A stretch of 54,786 nt of DNA from Chloroflexota bacterium (lineage in GTDB: Bacteria > Chloroflexota > Dormibacteria > Dormibacterales > Dormibacteraceae), in contig VBEO01000070.1 of the NCBI GenBank assembly GCA_005881825.1, forward strand, positions 1 to 54,786, read 5' to 3'. Shown here one piece after another: positions 52,473 to 54,786 of this stretch. The notes below the pieces were generated by a model. The model was not told the DNA's origin. It ran no database searches and saw only the letters and a program-made list of their open reading frames with translations. Positions within the stretch are counted from its first letter, which is position 1. Every line of letters begins with the position of its first letter. The translations under genes and the position numbers were made by a program.

Positions 52473-53329
52473 TTGTTGAACCAGGGTAGTAGGGCGAGGC
52501 GCCGGGTCCGGCCATTGGTGGGCTTCACGGGCTCGATCGAGCCCATCAGCCGCCGCCGCAGGCCGTCGGCGTCCAGGTTGCGGGTGATGGCGCCGTTCTC
52601 CACCACCGAGATCCTGCCGGTCTCCTCGGACACGACCACGATCAGCGCGTCGGAGGCCAATGAGAGCCCGATCGCGGCCCGGTGGCGGGTGCCCAGGCGC
52701 TCGCGCACCGTCCCCTCCTCGGGCAGCGGCAGCAGGCAGCCGGCGGCCAGGATCTGGTTGCCGCGGATGATCACTGCCCCGTCATGGAGGGGCGAGTTGG
52801 GGAAGAACAGAGACTGCAGGAACTCGCTGGACACCTCGCCGTTGATGCGCACGCCGGTGGCCGCGTAGTCCTCCAGCCCCACCTCCCGCTCGAAAGCGAT
52901 CAGCGCGCCGGTGCGGCGGGCCGAGAGCCGCTCGACCGCTCGGATCACCTCGGCGATGGAGCGGCTGCGCAGCTGCTCGGTCACGCCGAAGGCCGCCAGC
53001 GGGCGCCCCAGGTGGCCCAGGCGGCCGACCTGGTCCAGGATCCGGCGCAGCTCGGGCTGGAACAGCACGATGATCGCGATCACGATGAAGGGCGCGGCGT
53101 TCTGGAAGAGCCATTTGAGGAGGATCAGGTTGAGCGCGCTGGCGGCCACGCCGACCATGACCAGGACCACCAAGCCCACGATCAGCTGGATGGCCTGAGT
53201 GCCCCGGACCAGGCGCAGCAGCTGGTACATGATGAAGGCCACGAGCAGGACGTCGACCACCTCGACCGGGCCGACCTTCTCGACGATCGTCACCAGCTGG
53301 TGGAAGAGCTGCGAGAGGATGCCCAGCAT
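52469..53329 (-). CDS. cdaA: Membrane diadenylate cyclase CdaA
   Basis: 286 residues. Three N-terminal transmembrane helices (about 24-40, 46-66, 75-90), then the DAC domain with FQPELRRILDQVGR, the DGA motif at 183-185 (PNSPLHDGAVIIRG) and RHR at 215-217 (GTRHRAAIGLS). It condenses two ATP into c-di-AMP, which controls potassium and osmolyte uptake and wall stress. The argF stop lies immediately before its ATG. Start ATG 53329. Confidence 0.95.
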   Translation of the reverse strand: MLGILSQLFHQLVTIVEKVGPVEVVDVLLVAFIMYQLLRLVRGTQAIQLIVGLVVLVMVGVAASALNLILLKWLFQNAAPFIVIAIIVLFQPELRRILDQVGRLGHLGRPLAAFGVTEQLRSRSIAEVIRAVERLSARRTGALIAFEREVGLEDYAATGVRINGEVSSEFLQSLFFPNSPLHDGAVIIRGNQILAAGCLLPLPEEGTVRERLGTRHRAAIGLSLASDALIVVVSEETGRISVVENGAITRNLDADGLRRRLMGSIEPVKPTNGRTRRLALLPWFNK

Positions 53330-54253
53330 TCAGGCTTCTCCGAAGATCGAGGCCAGCAGCGCCATCTGCGCGTAGAGCCGGTTCTCGGCCTGGTCGAACA
53401 CGACCGATTGCGGCCCGTCGATCACCTCGGCCGTGACCTCCTCGCCTCTGTGGGCGGGCAGGCAGTGCATGAAGATGGCTCGGGGCGCCTGCGCCATCAA
53501 GTCGCGATTGACCTGGTACTCCGCGAACTCGAGGCGACGCACCTCGGCCTCCGACTCCTGCCCCATCGAGGTCCAGACATCGGTGTAGACGGCATCCACC
53601 CCTTCTAACGCGGCCAGGTCGCTGGTCACCTTGACGGTGTGCGCCTGCCGGGTCACCTCAGCCGGCGGGTAATGGCGCGGCGGCGTGATGACCGTGAGCG
53701 CCAGCCCCGTCAGGGCTGCGGCCTCGATCAAGGAGATGGCGACGTTGTTGCCGTCGCCGACAAAGGCCAGCCTTCTGCCCTCCAGTCCGCCCAGACGTTC
53801 CTCGAGCGTGAGCAGGTCGGCCAGCACCTGGCAGGGGTGAGAGCGGTCGGTGAGGGCGTTGATCACCGGCTTCTGGGACGCCCGGGCCAGTTCCAACAGG
53901 TCAGCGTGGCTGAAGAGCCGGGCCACGATGCCGCTCGTGAAGCGGGATAGGACCTGGCCGACATCGGACACTTTCTCGCGCCGCCCGAGGCCAATGTCGA
54001 CGTCGGCAAGCGTGATCGGCGTCCCGCCCAGGCGGCCGATGGCGACCTCGAAGGAGACCCGGGTGCGCATGGAGGGCTTCTGGAAGATGAGGGCGAGGTG
54101 ACGGCCCTCGAGTGGGGCGCGCGCGCCCGCCCGCCAGTGACCCGCCTTGATGTCGGCGGCAAGGGCCAGGAGGCCCCGAAGCTCGGCGGCCGTGACGTCG
54201 GCGATATCCAGGAAGTCGCGGCCTGCCAGTGCGGGTAGCAGGTCGATCGTCAA
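53330..54253 (-). CDS. argF: Ornithine carbamoyltransferase
   Basis: 307 residues from TTG 54253, preceded by GGAAAGGAG. Carbamoyl-phosphate binding loop FQKPSMRTRVSFEVA (SMRTR where STRTR is usual); HPCQVLADLLT; the ornithine-specific TSMGQE (SMG) loop; and HCLPAHRGEEV. It converts ornithine and carbamoyl phosphate to citrulline in arginine synthesis. The SMG loop and HCLP motif separate it from aspartate carbamoyltransferase. Adjacent to cdaA with no gap, an uncommon position; no other arg genes are visible. Confidence 0.94.
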   Translation of the reverse strand: MTIDLLPALAGRDFLDIADVTAAELRGLLALAADIKAGHWRAGARAPLEGRHLALIFQKPSMRTRVSFEVAIGRLGGTPITLADVDIGLGRREKVSDVGQVLSRFTSGIVARLFSHADLLELARASQKPVINALTDRSHPCQVLADLLTLEERLGGLEGRRLAFVGDGNNVAISLIEAAALTGLALTVITPPRHYPPAEVTRQAHTVKVTSDLAALEGVDAVYTDVWTSMGQESEAEVRRLEFAEYQVNRDLMAQAPRAIFMHCLPAHRGEEVTAEVIDGPQSVVFDQAENRLYAQMALLASIFGEA

Positions 54254-54311
54254 AGGCTCCTTTCCCGGACTCAGTGTAGGCCCGGCGGTTCCGGGGGGAT
54301 CCTTCGATCGG

Positions 54312-54786
54312 CTAATTGACCTGGCGAGTTGCTCCTGCCCAATAGGGCTCGCGTAGCTTGCGTTTCAAGATCTTGCCGCTCGGGTTGCGCGGGATGACGT
54401 CGATGAAATCGACTGAGCGGGGTCGCTTGAAGCCGGCCAGCTTGTCGCGGGACCAGTCGATCAGCTCGTCTTCACTGAGCTCGCTGCCAGGCTTCTTGAC
54501 AACGATCGCCTTGGCGGTCTCGCCCCACTTGTCGTCCGGCACCCCGATCACGGCCACGTCGGCCACCGCCGGATGGCCCGCCAGAACGCCCTCCAGCTCG
54601 GCCGGGTAGATGTTCTCCCCGCCGGACACGATCATGTCCTTGATCCGGTCCTTGATGTAGATGAAGCCGGCCGCGTCCATGGTGCCGGCGTCGCCGGTAT
54701 GAAACCAGCCGTCCCGGACCGCGGCGGCGGTGTCCTGCGGGCGATTCCAATAGCCGACCATGATGCCGGGGCCGCGGTACACGATC
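54312..54786 (-). CDS. Acyl-CoA synthetase (AMP-binding, ANL superfamily), C-terminal part
   Basis: Open to the right edge; about 158 residues are visible. Motifs: [40 protein letters not shown] (with the GD aspartate), [20 protein letters not shown] (hinge and A8), and [16 protein letters not shown] (catalytic lysine K in PSGKILK). These are typical of medium/long-chain fatty acyl-CoA ligases. The adenylation domain lies outside the window, so the substrate cannot be judged. Followed by argF on the same strand after 58 bases. Confidence 0.9.
   Translation of the reverse strand, partial: IVYRGPGIMVGYWNRPQDTAAAVRDGWFHTGDAGTMDAAGFIYIKDRIKDMIVSGGENIYPAELEGVLAGHPAVADVAVIGVPDDKWGETAKAIVVKKPGSELSEDELIDWSRDKLAGFKRPRSVDFIDVIPRNPSGKILKRKLREPYWAGATRQVN

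Overview
The window is high-GC DNA from a bacterium. It makes heavy use of GTG, TTG and apparently CTG starts, packs genes with 1-4 base overlaps, and several genes sit about ten bases downstream of a -10 box with no room for a Shine-Dalgarno (leaderless style). The gene content is: a CIRCE-controlled groESL, a SigR/RsrA-like pair, a MoxR/DUF58/DUF4129/SpoIIM block, paralogous class A penicillin-binding proteins, and CdaA. Together with the composition this suggests an uncultured Terrabacteria lineage such as Chloroflexota or Dormibacterota. That placement is inference; there is no rRNA gene here to settle it.

Region 1 (1-8.5 kb) looks like a worn genomic island. It holds a PIN-domain toxin with its HTH antitoxin at the left edge, five membrane proteins of unknown function, a two-component system, a membrane protein carrying a LuxR-type DNA-binding tail, and gene remnants. 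Pieces of the 3' end of tRNA-Glu are scattered through it, and the intact tRNA-Glu(CTC) and tRNA-Val(CAC) close it on the right. This is what repeated integration and decay at a tRNA attachment site would leave.

Region 2 (8.7-15 kb) is a complete five-gene peptide/nickel-type ABC importer: lipoprotein, two permeases and two ATPases. Region 3 (15-26.3 kb) is an envelope block: CsbD, a class A PBP, an exported protein, a membrane HD-GYP protein, and a cluster of a membrane protein, DUF4129, DUF4350, MoxR, DUF58, SpoIIM and RDD, followed by OsmC and tRNA-Thr. Region 4 (26.3-38.5 kb) carries a SirB1-like protein, a large GAF/PAS/GGDEF cyclase, a frameshifted sialidase-like exported protein, tRNA-Ser and tRNA-Asp, a second class A PBP, a cyclic-nucleotide-binding/MinD-like fusion, a HesB/IscA protein and two membrane or exported proteins.

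Region 5 (38.5-54.8 kb) is mostly on the minus strand and housekeeping. groES-groEL lies behind tandem CIRCE operators. It is preceded by thiE-thiL-tsaE-tsaB-rimI-tsaD (thiamine diphosphate synthesis plus the t6A tRNA modification module). A CvpA-CAP fusion points the other way. Then come a sigma/anti-sigma pair, alr, an AcpS-NnrD fusion, glmS, cdaR, cdaA and argF, and the window ends inside an acyl-CoA synthetase-like gene. The alr, glmS, PBP and CdaA genes tie this stretch to wall precursor synthesis and turgor signalling by c-di-AMP.

The main unusual signals are: repeated in-frame CTG initiation sites at stop/start overlaps; back-to-back promoters driving leaderless divergent genes; a dispersed palindromic repeat family, one copy of which appears to supply the start of tsaD; a perfect 50-bp tandem repeat; and several uncommon domain fusions. 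I did not find a CRISPR array, a transposase or a clear new defence system.
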